Part shown: in pieces, positions 31,001 through 45,035 of the stretch
Layout: each line of letters starts with the position of its first letter
Position numbering within the stretch: position 1 is the first letter of the stretch
Assembly (NCBI GenBank): GCA_911728455.2
Contig: OU452236.1
Coordinates: 6,876,171-6,940,170, forward strand
Source: Marthasterias glacialis
Taxonomy: Eukaryota; Echinodermata; Asteroidea; Forcipulatida; Asteriidae
Length of the DNA stretch: 64,000 nt
Reading direction: 5' to 3'
The notes under the pieces: model-generated
The model's database searches: none
The model's input: only the letters and a program-made list of their open reading frames with translations
What the model was told of the DNA's origin: nothing
Position numbers and translations under genes: made by a program

Positions 31001-34000
31001 CACTGTTGGAAAGCCCTGCTGATGGGCTTTGCAAAAATGCCGGTCTTGAAGCTGCAGGATAAACAGGGAGGATGTCAGGGACCGCGGAGTGAGGACACCC
31101 CGACGATGTCCAGTGCATACGGCCATGCTGTGTGTACGTCAACAATAGCCAAGGCCACTACGTGTGTGCTGGACCGAAGCCAGCAAAAAAACGCCGAAAA
31201 AGAAGTCGGCAGCGCCACGGCCAATAACTCTAGAAATAATGGGGCTAGAGAGTAATTTCTTGTACCTGCAGGTAGCTGCCATAGTCCTGCATCCAAAACT
31301 CTGGTTTTGCCGGCCATCCAGGACCATCTTCCGCCTTGAAACTACCAGGGAGCGGGGTTGTTCCGAATGCGCTTCAAACGCCTGTCTAATGGCATTTTTG
31401 TACACGAAACTGTAACAGAGTGAAAACAAGACTTAGCAACGGCTCTATCTCCCAAAGTATTGGCGGCAAACTGACAAGTCTGACACTGTTGGAAAGCCCT
31501 GCTCATGGGCTTTGCAAAAATGCCGGTCTTGGGGCTGCAGGATAAACAGGGAGGATGTCAGGGACCGCGGAGTGAGGACACCCCGACGATGTCCAGTGCA
31601 TACGGCCATGCTGTGTGTACGTCAACAATAGCCAAGGCCACTACGTGTGTGCTGGACCGAAGCCAGCAAAAAAACGCCGAAAAAGAAGTCGGCAGCGCCA
31701 CGGCCAATAACTCTAGAAATAATGGGGCTAGAGAGAAATTTCTTGTACCTGCAGGTAGCTGCCATAGTCCTGCATTCGAAAATCTGGTTTTGCCGGCCAA
31801 CCAGGACCATCTTCCGCCTTGAAACTACCAGGGAGCGGGGCTGCTCCGAATGCGCTTCAAACTCCTGTCTAATGGCACTTTTTTACACGAAACTGTAACA
31901 GAGTGAAAACAAGACTTAGCAACGGCTCTATCTCCCAAAGTGTTGGCGGCAAACTGACAAGTCTGACACTGTTGGAAAGCCCTGCTCATGGGCTGTGCAA
32001 AAATGCCGGTCTTGGGGCTGCAGGATAAACAGGGAGGATGTCAGGGACCTCGGAGTGAGGACACCCCGACGATGCCCAGTGCATTCGGCCATGCTGTGTG
32101 TACGTCAACAATAGCCAAGGCCACTACGTGTGTGCTGGACCGAAGCCAGCAAAAAAACGCCGAAAATTAAAAGGCGGCAGCGCCACGGCCAATAACTCTA
32201 GAAATAATGGGGCTAGAGAGTAATTTCTTGTACCTGCAGGTTGCTGCCATAGTCCTGCATCCAAAAATCTGGTTTTGCCGGCCAACCAGGGCCATATTCC
32301 GCCTTAAAAACACCAGGGAGTGGGGTTGTTCCGAATGTGCTTCAAACGCCTGTCTAATGGCACTTTTTTACACGAAACTGTAACAGAGTGAAAACAAGAC
32401 TTAGCAACGGCTCTATCTCCCAAAGTATTGGCGGCAAACTGACAAGTCTGACACTGTTGGAAAGCCCTGCTCATGGGCCTTGCAAAAATGCCGGTCTTGG
32501 GGCTGCAGGATAAACAGGGAGGATGTCAGGGACCGCGGAGTGAGGACACTCCGACGATGTCCAGTGCATACGGCCATGCTGTGTACGTTAACAATAGCCA
32601 AGGCCACTACGTGTGTGCTGGACCGAAGCCAGCAAAAAAAACGCCGAAAAAAGAAGTCGGCAGCGCCACGGCCAATAACTCTAGAAATAATGGGGCTAGA
32701 GAGAAATTTCTTGTACCTGCAGGTAGCTGCCATAATCCTGCATCCAAAAATCTGGTTTTCCCGGCCAGCCAGGACCATCTTCCGCCTTGAAACTACCAGG
32801 GAGCGGGGCTGCTCCGAATGCGCTTCAAACGCCTGTCTAATGGCACTTTTGTACACGAAACTGTTACAGAGTGAAAACAAGACTTAGCAACGGCTCTATC
32901 TCCCAAAGTATTGGCGGCAAACTGACAAGTCTGACACTGTTGGAAAGCCCTGCTGATGGGCCTTGCAAAAATGCCGGTCTTGGGGCTGCAGGATAAACAG
33001 GGAGGATGTCAGGGACCGCGGAGTGAGGACACCCCGACGATGTCCAGTGCATACGGCCATGCTGTGTGTACGTCAACAATAGCCAAGGCCACTACGTGTG
33101 TGCTGGACCGAAGCCAGCAAAAAAACGCCGAAAAAGAAGTCGGCAGCGCCACGGCCAATAACTCTAGAAATAATGGGGCTAGAGAGAAATTGTTTGTACC
33201 TGCAGGTAGCTGCCATAGTCCTGCATCCGAAAATCTGGTTTTGCCGGCCAGCCAGGACCATCTTCCGCCTTGAAACTACCAGGGAGCGGGGCTGCTCCGA
33301 ATGCACTTCAAACGCCTGTCTAATGGCACTTTTGTACACGAAACTGTAACAGAGTGAAAACAAGACTTAGCAACGGCTCTCTCTCCCAAAGTATTGGCGG
33401 CAAAATGACAAGTCTGACACTGTTGGAAAGCCCTGCTCATGGGCTTTGCAAAAATGCCGGTCTTGGGGCTGCAGGATAAACAGGGAGGATGTCAGGGACC
33501 GCGGAGTGAGGACACCCCGACGATGTCCAGTGCATACGGCCATGCTGTGTACGTTAACAATAGCCAAGGCCACTACGTGTGTGCTGGACCGAAGCCAGCA
33601 AAAAAAAACGCCGAAAAAAGAAGTCGGCAGCGCCACGGCCAATAACTCTAGAAATAATGGGGCTAGAGAGAAATTTCTTGTACCTGCAGGTAGCTGCCAT
33701 AATCCTGCATCCACAAATCTGGTTTTCCCGGCCAGCCAGGACCATCTTCCGCCTTGAAACTACCAGGGAGCGGGGCTGCTCCGAATGCGCTTCAAACGCC
33801 TGTCTAATGGCACTTTTGTACACGAAACTGTTACAGAGTGAAAACAAGACTTAGCAACGGCTCTATCTCCCAAAGTATTGGCGGCAAACTGACAAGTCTG
33901 ACACTGTTGGAAAGCCCTGCTCATGGGCTTTGCAAAAATGCCGGTCTTGGGGCTGCAGGATAAACAGGGAGGATGTCAGGGACCGCGGAGTGAGGACACC

Positions 34001-34406
34001 CCGACGATGTCCAGTGCATACGGCCATGCTGTATGTACGTCAACAATAGCCAAGGCCACTACGTGTGCGCTGGACCGAAGCCAGCAAAAAAACGCCGAAA
34101 AAAGAAGTCGGCAGCGCCACGGCCAATAACTCTAGAAATAATGGGGCTAGAGAGAAATTTCTTGTACCTGCAGGTAGCTGCCATAGTCCTGCATCCAAAA
34201 ATCTGGTTTTCCCGGCCAGCCAGGACCATCTTCCGCCTTGAAACTACCAGGGAGCGGGGCTGCTCCGAATGCGCTTCAAACGCCTGTCTAATTGCACTTT
34301 TGTACACGAAACTGTTACAGAGTGAAAACAAGACTTAGCAACGGCTCTATCTCCCAAAGTATTGGCGGCAAACTGACAAGTCTGACACTGTTGGAAAGCC
34401 CTGCTG

Positions 34407-37400
34407 ATGGGTTTTGCAAAAATGCCGGTCTTGGGGCTGCAGGATAAACAGGGAGGATGTCAGGGACCGCGGAGTGAGGACACCCCGACGATGCCCAGTG
34501 CATTCGGCCATGCTGTGTGTACGTCAACAATAGCCAAGGCCACTACGTGTGTGCTGGACCGAAGCCAGCAAAAAAACGCCGAAAAATAAAAGGCAGCAGC
34601 GCCACGGCGAATATCTCTAGAAATAATGGGGCTAGAGAGTAATTTCTTGTACCTGCAGGTTGCTGCCATAGTCCTGCATCCAAAAATCTGGTTTTGCCGG
34701 CCAACCAGGGCCATATTCCGTCTTAAAAACACCAGGGAGTGGGGTTGTTCCGAATGCGCTTCAAACGCCTGTCTTATGGCACTTTTGTACATGAAACTGT
34801 AACAGAGTGTAAACAAGACTTAGCAACGGCTCTATCTCCCAAAGTATTGGCGGCAAACTGACAAGTCTGACACTGTTGGAAAGCCCTGCTGATGGGCTTT
34901 GCAAAAATGCCGGTCTTGAAGCTGCAGGATAAACAGGGAGGATGTCAGGGACCGCGGAGTGAGGACACCCCGACGATGTCCAGTGCATACGGCCATGCTG
35001 TGTACGTCAACAATAGCCAAGGCCACTACGTGTGTGCTGGACCGAAGCTAGCAAAAAACGCCGAAAAAAGAAGTCGGCAGCGCCACGGCCAATAACTCTA
35101 GAAATAATGGGGTTGGAGAGAAATTTCTTGTACCTGCAGGTAGCTGCTATAGTCCTGCATCCAAAAATCTGGTTTTGCCGGCCAACCAGGGCCATCTTCG
35201 GCTTTGAAAACACCAGGGAGCGGGGTTGCTCGGAATGCGCTTCAAACGCCTGTCTAATGGCACTTTTGTACACGAAACTGTAACAGAGTGAAAACAAGAC
35301 TTAGCAACGGCTCTATCTCCCAAAGTATTGGCGGCAAACTGACAAGTCTGACACTGTTGGAAAGCCCTGCTCATGGGCTTTCCGAAAATTTAGGTGTTGT
35401 GGCTTTGGGATAAACAGGGAGGATGTCAGGGACCGCGGAGTGAGGACACCCCGACGATGTCCAATGCATACGGCTATGCTGTGTGTACGTCAACAATAGC
35501 CAAGGCCACTACGTGTGTGCTGGACCGAAGCCAGCAAAAAACGCCGAAAAAAGAAGTCGGCAGCGCCACGGCCAATAACTCTAGAAATAATGGGGCTAGA
35601 GAGAAATTGTTTGTACCTGCAGGTAGCTGCCATAGTCCTGCATCCGAAAATCTGGTTTTCCCGGCCAGCCAGGACCATCTTCCGCCTTGAAACTACCAGG
35701 GAGCGGGGCTGCTCCGAATGCGCTTCAAACTCCTGTCTAATGGCACTTTTATACACGAAACTGTAACAGAGTGAAAAGAAGACTTAGCAACGGCTCTATC
35801 TCCCAAAGTATTGGCGGCAAACTGACAAGTCTGACACTGTTGGAAAGCCCTGCTCATGGGCTTTGCAAAAATGCCGGTCTTGGGGCTGCAGGATAAACAG
35901 GGAGGATGTCAGGGACCGCGGAGTGAGGACACCCCGACGATGCCCAGTGCATTCGGCCATGCTGTGTGTACGTCAACAATAGCCAAGGCCACTACGTGTG
36001 TGCTGGACCGAAGCCAGCAAAAAAACGCCGAAAAATAAAAGGCAGCAGCGCCACGGCGAATATCTCTAGAAATAATGGGGCTAGAGAGTAATTTCTTGTA
36101 CCTGCAGGTTGCTGCCATAATCCTGTATCCAAAAATCTGGTTTTGCCGGCCAACCAGGGCCATATTCCGTCTTAAAAACACCAGGGAGTGGGGTTGTTCC
36201 GAATGCGCTTCAAACGCCTGTCTTATGGCACTTTTGTACATGAAACTGTAACAGAGTGTAAACAAGACTTAGCAACGGCTCTATCTCCCAAAGTATTGGC
36301 GGCAAACTGACAAGTCTGACACTGTTGGAAAGCCCTGCTGATGGGCTTTGCAAAAATGCCGGTCTTGACGCTGCAGGATAAACAGGGAGGATGTCAGGGA
36401 CCGCGGAGTGAGGACACCCCGACGATGTCCAGTGCATACGGCCATGCTGTGTACGTCAACAATAGCCAAGGCCACTACGTGTGTGCTGGACCGAAGCTAG
36501 CAAAAAACGCCGAAAAAAGAAGTCGGCAGCGCCACGGCCAATAACTCTAGAAATAATGGGGTTGGAGAGAAATTTCTTGTACCTGCAGGTAGCTGCTATA
36601 GTCCTGCATCCAAAAATCTGGTTTTGCCGGCCAACCAGGGCCATCTTCGGCTTTGAAAACACCAGGGAGCGGGGTTGCTCGGAATGCGCTTCAAACGCCT
36701 GTCTAATGGCACTTTTGTACACGAAACTGTAACAGAGTGAAAACAAGACTTAGCAACGGCTCTATCTCCCAAAGTATTGGCGGCAAACTGACAAGTATGA
36801 CACTGTTGGAAAGCCCTGCTCATGGGCTTTCCGAAAATTTAGGTGTTGTGGCTTTGGGATAAACAGGGAGGATGTCAGGGACCGCGGAGTGAGGACACCC
36901 CGACGATGTCCAATGCATACGGCTATGCTGTGTGTACGTCAACAATAGCCAAGGCCACTACGTGTGTGCTGGACCGAAGCCAGCAAAAAACGCCGAAAAA
37001 AGAAGTCGGCAGCGCCACGGCCAATAACTCTAGAAATAATGGGGCTAGAGAGAAATTTCTTGTACCTGCAGGTAGCTGCCATAGTCCTGCATCCACAAAT
37101 CTGGTTTTCCCGGCCAGCCAGGACCATCTTCCGCCTTGAAACTACCAGGGAGCGGGGCTGCTCCGAATGCGCTTCAAACGCCTGTCTAATTGCACTTTTG
37201 TACACGAAACTGTTACAGAGTGAAAACAAGACTTAGCAACGGCTCTATCTCCCAAAGTATTGGCGGCAAACTGACAAGTCTGACACTGTTGGAAAGCCCT
37301 GCTGATGGGTTTTGCAAAAATGCCGGTCTTGGGGCTGCAGGATAAACAGGGAGGATGTCAGGGACCGCGGAGTGAGGACACCCCGACGATGCCCAGTGCA

Positions 37401-40400
37401 TTCGGCCATGCTGTGTGTACGTCAACAATAGCCAAGGCCACTACGTGTGTGCTGGACCGAAGCCAGCAAAAAAACGCCGAAACATAAAAGGCAGCAGCGC
37501 CACGGCGAATATCTCTAGAAATAATGGGGCTAGAGAGTAATTTCTTGTACCTGCAGGTTGCTGCCATAGTCCTGCATCCAAAAATCTGGTTTTGCCGGCC
37601 AACCAGGGCCATATTCCGTCTTAAAAACACCAGGGAGTGGGGTTGTTCCGAATGCGCTTCAAACGCCTGTCTTATGGCACTTTTGTACATGAAACTGTAA
37701 CAGAGTGTAAACAAGACTTAGCAACGGCTCTATCTCCCAAAGTATTGGCGGCAAACTGACAAGTCTGACACTGTTGGAAAGCCCTGCTGATGGGCTTTGC
37801 AAAAATGCCGGTCTTGAAGCTGCAGGATAAACAGGGAGGATGTCAGGGACCGCGGAGTGAGGACACCCCGACGATGTCCAGTGCATACGGCCATGCTGTG
37901 TGTACGTCAACAATAGCCAAGGCCACTACGTGTGTGCTGGACCGAAGCCAGCAAAAAAACGCCGAAAAATAAAAGGCAGCAGCGCCACGGCGAATATCTC
38001 TAGAAATAATGGGGCTAGAGAGTAATTTCTTGTACCTGCAGGTTGCTGCCATAATCCTGTATCCAAAAATCTGGTGTTGCCGGCCAACCAGGGCCATATT
38101 CCGTCTTAAAAACACCAGGGAGTGGGGTTGTTCCGAATGCGCTTCAAACGCCTGTCTTATGGCACTTTTGTACATGAAACTGTAACAGAGTGTAAACAAG
38201 ACTTAGCAACGGCTCTATCTCCCAAAGTATTGGCGGCAAACTGACAAGTCTGACACTGTTGGAAAGCCCTGCTGATGGGCTTTGCAAAAATGCCGGTCTT
38301 GACGCTGCAGGATAAACAGGGAGGATGTCAGGGACCGCGGAGTGAGGACACCCCGACGATGTCCAGTGCATACGGCCATGCTGTGTACGTCAACAATAGC
38401 CAAGGCCACTACGTGTGTGCTGGACCGAAGCTAGCAAAAAACGCCGAAAAAAGAAGTCGGCAGCGCCACGGCCAATAACTCTAGAAATAATGGGGTTGAA
38501 GAGAAATTTCTTGTACCTGCAGGTAGCTGCTATAGTCCTGCATCCAAAAATCTGGTTTTGCCGGCCAACCAGGGCCATCTTCGGCTTTGAAAACACCAGG
38601 GAGCGGGGTTGCTCGGAATGCGCTTCAAACGCCTGTCTAATGGCACTTTTGTACACGAAACTGTAACAGAGTGAAAAGAAGACTTAGCAACGGCTCTATC
38701 TCCCAAAGTATTGGCGGCAAACTGACAAGTCTGACACTGTTGGAAAGCCCTGCTCATGGGCTTTCCGAAAATTTAGGTGTTGTGGCTTTGGGATAAACAG
38801 GGAGGATGTCAGGGACCGCGGAGTGAGGACACCCCGACGATGTCCAATGCATACGGCTATGCTGTGTGTACGTCAACAATAGCCAAGGCCACTACGTGTG
38901 TGCTGGACCGAAGCCAGCAAAAAACGCCGAAAAAAGAAGTCGGCAGCGCCACGGCCAATAACTCTAGAAATAATGGGGCTAGAGAGAAATTGTTTGTACC
39001 TGCAGGTAGCTGCCATAGTCCTGCATCCGAAAATCTGGTTTTCCCGGCCATCCAGGACCATCTTCCGCCTTGAAACTACCAGGGAGCGGGGCTGCTCCGA
39101 ATGCGCTTCAAACTCCTGTCTAATGGCACTTTTATACACGAAACTGTAACAGAGTGAAAACAAGACTTAGCAACGGCTCTATCTCCCAAAGTATTGGCGG
39201 CAAACTGACAAGTCTGACACTGTTGGAAAGCCCTGCTCATGGGCTTTGCAAAAATGCCGGCCTTGGGGCTGCAGGATAAACAGGGAGGATGTCAGGGACC
39301 GCAGATTGAGGACACCCCGACGATGTCCAGTGCATACGGCCATGCTGTGTGTACGTCAACAATAGCCAAGGCCACTACGTGCGTGCTGGACCGAAGCCAG
39401 CAAAAAAACGCCGAAAAAGAAGTCGGCAGCGCCACGGCCAATAACTCTAGAAATAATGGGGCTAGAGAGAAATTTCTTGTACCTGCAGGTAGCTGCCATA
39501 GTCCTGCATCCAAAAATTTGGTTTTGCCGTCCAACCAGGGCCATTTTCCGCCTTGAAAACACCAGGGAGCGGGGTTGTTCCGAATGCGCTTCAAACGCCT
39601 GTCTAATGGCACTTTTTTACACGAAACTGTAACAGAGTGAAAACAAGACTTAGCAACGGCTCTATCTCCCAAAGTATTTGCGGCAAAATGACAAGTCTGA
39701 CACTGTTGGAAAGCCCTGCTCATGGGCTTTGCAAAAATGCCGGTCTTGGGGCTGCAGGATAAACAGGGAGGATGTCAGGGACCGCGGAGTGAGGACACCC
39801 CGACGATGTCCAGTGCATACGGCCATGCTGTGTACGTCAACAATAGCCAAGGCCACTACGTGTGTGCTGGACCGAAGCCAGCAAAAAAACGCCAAAAAAA
39901 GAAGTCGGCAGCGTCACGGCCAATAACTCTAGAAATAATGGGGCTAGAGAGAAATTTCTTGTACCTGCAGGTAGCTGCCATAGTCCTGCATCCGAAAATC
40001 TGGTTTTGCCGGCCAGCCAGGACCATCTTCCGCCTTGAAACTACCAGGGAGCGGGGCTGCTCCGAATGCGCTTCAAACGCCTGTCTAATGGCACTTTTGT
40101 ACACGAAACTGTAACAGAGTGAAAACAAGACTGAGCAACGGCTCTATCTCCCAAAGTATTGGCGGCAAACTGACAAGTTTGACACTGTTGGAAAGCCCTG
40201 CTCATGGGCTTTCCGAAAATTTTGGTCTTGTGGCTTTGGGATAAACAGGGAGGATGTCAAGGACCGCGGAGTGAGGACACCCCGACGATGTCCAGTGCAT
40301 ACGGCCATGCTGTGTGTACGTCAACAATAGCCAAGGCCACTACGTGTGCGCTGGACCGAAGCCAGCAAAAAAACGCCGAAAAAAGAAGTCGGCAGCGCCA

Positions 40401-43400
40401 CGGCCAATAACTCTAGAAATAATGGGGCTAGAGAGAAATTGTTTGTACCTGCAGGTAGCTGCCATAGTCCTGCATCCGAAAATCTGGTTTTCCCGGCCAT
40501 CCAGGACCATCTTCCGCCTTGAAACTACCAGGGAGCGGGGCTGCTCCGAATGCGCTTCAAACTCCTGTCTAATGGCACTTTTATACACGAAACTGTAACA
40601 GAGTGAAAACAAGACTTAGCAACGGCTCTATCTCCCAAAGTATTGGCGGCAAACTGACAAGTCTGACACTGTTGGAAAGCCCTGCTCATGGGCTTTGCAA
40701 AAATGCCGGCCTTGGGGCTGCAGGATAAACAGGGAGGATGTCAGGGACCGCAGATTGAGGACACCCCGACGATGTCCAGTGCATACGGCCATGCTGTGTG
40801 TACGTCAACAATAGCCAAGGCCACTACGTGCGTGCTGGACCGAAGCCAGCAAAAAAACGCCGAAAAAGAAGTCGGCAGCGCCACGGCCAATAACTCTAGA
40901 AATAATGGGGCTAGAGAGAAATTTCTTGTACCTGCAGGTAGCTGCCATAGTCCTGCATCCAAAAATTTGGTTTTGCCGTCCAACCAGGGCCATTTTCCGC
41001 CTTGAAAACACCAGGGAGCGGGGTTGTTCCGAATGCGCTTCAAACGCCTGTCTAATGGCACTTTTTTACACGAAACTGTAACAGAGTGAAAACAAGACTT
41101 AGCAACGGCTCTATCTCCCAAAGTATTTGCGGCAAAATGACAAGTCTGACACTGTTGGAAAGCCCTGCTCATGGGCTTTGCAAAAATGCCGGTCTTGGGG
41201 CTGCAGGATAAACAGGGAGGATGTCAGGGACCGCGGAGTGAGGACACCCCGACGATGTCCAGTGCATACGGCCATGCTGTGTACGTCAACAATAGCCAAG
41301 GCCACTACGTGTGTGCTGGACCGAAGCCAGCAAAAAAACGCCAAAAAAAGAAGTCGGCAGCGTCACGGCCAATAACTCTAGAAATAATGGGGCTAGAGAG
41401 AAATTTCTTGTACCTGCAGGTAGCTGCCATAGTCCTGCATCCGAAAATCTGGTTTTGCCGGCCAGCCAGGACCATCTTCCGCCTTGAAACTACCAGGGAG
41501 CGGGGCTGCTCCGAATGCGCTTCAAACGCCTGTCTAATGGCACTTTTGTACACGAAACTGTAACAGAGTGAAAACAAGACTGAGCAACGGCTCTATCTCC
41601 CAAAGTATTGGCGGCAAACTGACAAGTTTGACACTGTTGGAAAGCCCTGCTCATGGGCTTTCCGAAAATTTTGGTCTTGTGGCTTTGGGATAAACAGGGA
41701 GGATGTCAAGGACCGCGGAGTGAGGACACCCCGACGATGTCCAGTGCATACGGCCATGCTGTGTGTACGTCAACAATAGCCAAGGCCACTACGTGTGCGC
41801 TGGACCGAAGCCAGCAAAAAAACGCCGAAAAAAGAAGTCGGCAGCGCCACGGCCAATAACTCTAGAAATAATGGGGCTAGGGAGAAATTTCTTGTACCTG
41901 CAGGTAGCTGCCATAGTCCTGCATCCAAAAATCTGGTTTTCCCGGCCAGCCAGGACCATCTTCCGCCTTGAAACTACCAGGGAGCGGGGCTGCTCCGAAT
42001 GCGCTTCAAACGCCTGTCTAATGGCACTTTTGTACACGAAACTGTTACAGAGTGAAAACAAGACTTAGCAACGGCTCTATCTCCCAAAGTATTGGCGGCA
42101 AACTGACAAGTCTGACACTGTTGGAAAGCCCTGCTGATGGGTTTTGCAAAAATGCCGGTCTTGGGGCTGCAGGATAAACAGGGAGGATGTCAGGGACCGC
42201 GGAGTGAGGACACCCCGACGATGCCCAGTGCATTCGGCCATGCTGTGTGTACGTCAACAATAGCCAAGGCCACTACGTGTGTGCTGGACCGAAGCCAGCA
42301 AAAAAACGCCGAAAAATAAAAGGCAGCAGCGCCACGGCGAATAACTCTAGAAATAATGGGGCTAGAGAGTAATTTCTTGTACCTGCAGGTTGCTGCCATA
42401 GTCCTGCATCCAAAAATCTGGTTTTGCCGGCCAACCAGGGCCATATTCCGTCTTAAAAACACCAGGGAGTGGGGTTGTTCCGAATGCGCTTCAAACGCCT
42501 GTCTTATGGCACTTTTTTACATGAAACTGTAACAGAGTGTAAACAAGACTTAGCAACGGCTCTATCTCCCAAAGTATTGGCGACAAACTGACAAGTCTGA
42601 CACTGTTGGAAAGCCCTGCTGATGGGCTTTGCAAAAATGCCGGTCTTGGGGCTGCAGGATAAACAGGGAGGATGTCAGGGACCGCGGAGTGAGGACACCC
42701 CGACGATGTCCAGTGCATACGGCCATGCTGTGTACGTCAACAATAGCCAAGGCCACTACGTGTGTGCTGGACCGAAGCTAGCAAAAAACGCCGAAAAAAG
42801 AAGTCGGCAGCGCCACGGCCAATAACTCTAGAAATAATGGGGTTGGAGAGAAATTTCTTGTACCTGCAGGTAGCTGCTATAGTCCTGCATCCAAAAATCT
42901 GGTTTTGCCGGCCAACCAGGGCCATCTTCGGCTTTGAAAACACCAGGGAGCGGGGTTGCTCGGAATGCGCTTCAAACGCCTGTCTAATGGCACTTTTGTA
43001 CACGAAACTGTAACAGAGTGAAAACAAGACTTAGCAACGGCTCTATCTCCCAAAGTATTGGCGGCAAACTGACAAGTCTGACACTGTTGGAAAGCCCTGC
43101 TCATGGGCTTTCCGAAAATTTAGGTGTTGTGGCTTTGGGATAAACAGGGAGGATGTCAGGGACCGCGGAGTGAGGACACCCCGACGATGTCCAATGCATA
43201 CGGCTATGCTGTGTGTACGTCAACAATAGCCAAGGCCACTACGTGTGTGCTGGACCGAAGCCAGCAAAAAACGCCGAAAAAAGAAGTCGGCAGCGCCACG
43301 GCCAATAACTCTAGAAATAATGGGGCTAGAGAAAAATTGTTTGTACCTGCAGGTAGCTGCCATAGTCCTGCATCCGAAAATCTTGTTTTCCCGGCCAGCC

Positions 43401-45035
43401 AGGACCATCTTCCGCCTTGAAACTACCAGGGAGCGGGGCTGCTCCGAATGCGCTTCAAACGCCTGTCTAATGGCTCTTTTGTACACGAAACTGTTACAGA
43501 GTGAAAACAAGACTTAGCAACGGCTCTATCTCCCAAAGTATTGGCGGCAAACTGACAAGTCTGACACTGTTGGAAAGCCCTGCTGATGGGTTTTGCAAAA
43601 ATGCCGGTCTTGGGGCTGCAGGATAAACAGGGAGGATGTCAGGGACCGCGGAGTGAGGACACCCCGACGATGCCCAGTGCATTCGGCCATGCTGTGTGTA
43701 CGTCAACAATAGCCAAGGCCACTACGTGTGTGCTGGACCGAAGCCAGCAAAAAAACGCCGAAAAATAAAAGGCAGCAGCGCCACGGCGAATAACTCTAGA
43801 AATAATGGGGCTAGAGAGTAATTTCTTGTACCTGCAGGTTGCTGCCATAGTCCTGCATCCAAAAATCTGGTTTTGCCGGCCAACCAGGGCCATATTCCGT
43901 CTTAAAAACACCAGGGAGTGGGGTTGTTCCGAATGCGCTTCAAACGCCTGTCTAATGGCACTTTTGTACATGAAACTGTAACAGAGTGTAAACAAGACTT
44001 AGCAACGGCTCTATCTCCCAAAGTATTGGCGACAAACTGACAAGTCTGACACTGTTGGAAAGCCCTGCTGATGGGCTTTGCAAAAATGCCGGTCTTGGGG
44101 CTGCAGGATAAACAGGGAGGATGTCAGGGACCGCGGAGTGAGGACACCCCGACGATGTCCAGTGCATACGGCCATGCTGTGTACGTCAACAATAGCCAAG
44201 GCCACTACGTGTGTGCTGGACCGAAGCTAGCAAAAAACGCCGAAAAAAGAAGTCGGCAGCGCCACGGCCAATAACTCTAGAAATAATGGGGTTGGAGAGA
44301 AATTTCTTGTACCTGCAGGTAGCTGCTATAGTCCTGCATCCAAAAATCTGGTTTTGCCGGCCAACCAGGGCCATCTTCGGCTTTGAAAACACCAGGGAGC
44401 GGGGTTGCTCCGAATGCGCTTCAAACGCCTGTCTAATGGCACTTTTGTACACGAAACTGTAACAGAGTGAAAAGAAGACTTAGCAACGGCTCTATCTCCC
44501 AAAGTATTGGCGGCAAACTGACAAGTCTGACACTGTTGGAAAGCCCTGCTCATGGGCTTTCCGAAAATTTAGGTGTTGTGGCTTTGGGATAAACAGGGAG
44601 GATGTCAGGGACCGCGGAGTGAGGACACCCCGACGATGTCCAATGCATACGGCTATGCTGTGTGTACGTCAACAATAGCCAAGGCCACTACGTGTGTGCT
44701 GGACCGAAGCCAGCAAAAAAACGCCGAAAAAAGAAGTCGGCAGCGCCACGGCCAATAACTCTAAAAATAATGGGGCTAGAGAGTAATTTCTTGTACCTGC
44801 AGGTTGCTGCCATAATCCTGCATCCAAAAATCTGGTTTTGCCGGCCAACCAGGGCCATATTCCGTCTTAAAAACACCAGGGAGTGGGGTTGTTCCGAATG
44901 CGCTTCAAACGCCTGTCTTATGGCACTTTTGTACACGAAACTGTAACAGAGTTAAAACAAGACTTAGCAACGGCTCTATCTCCCAAAGTATTGGCGGCAA
45001 ACTGACAAAACTGACACTGTTGGAAAGCCCTGCTC
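34407..45035 (+). repeat. three-monomer (A-A-B) higher-order repeat, period about 1,449 bp
   Basis: Two monomer types can be told apart after the hairpin. Type A reads gggctttgcaaaaatgccgg and gggctgcagg. Type B reads gggctttccgaaaat and gtggctttggg. B monomers fall at about 35,375, 36,825, 38,759, 40,204, 41,653, 43,106 and 44,555. The spacing is near 1,449 bp, except for one 1,934-bp interval that contains an extra A monomer (37,790). Positions 38,930-40,430 and 40,379-41,880 look identical. Confidence 0.9.
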
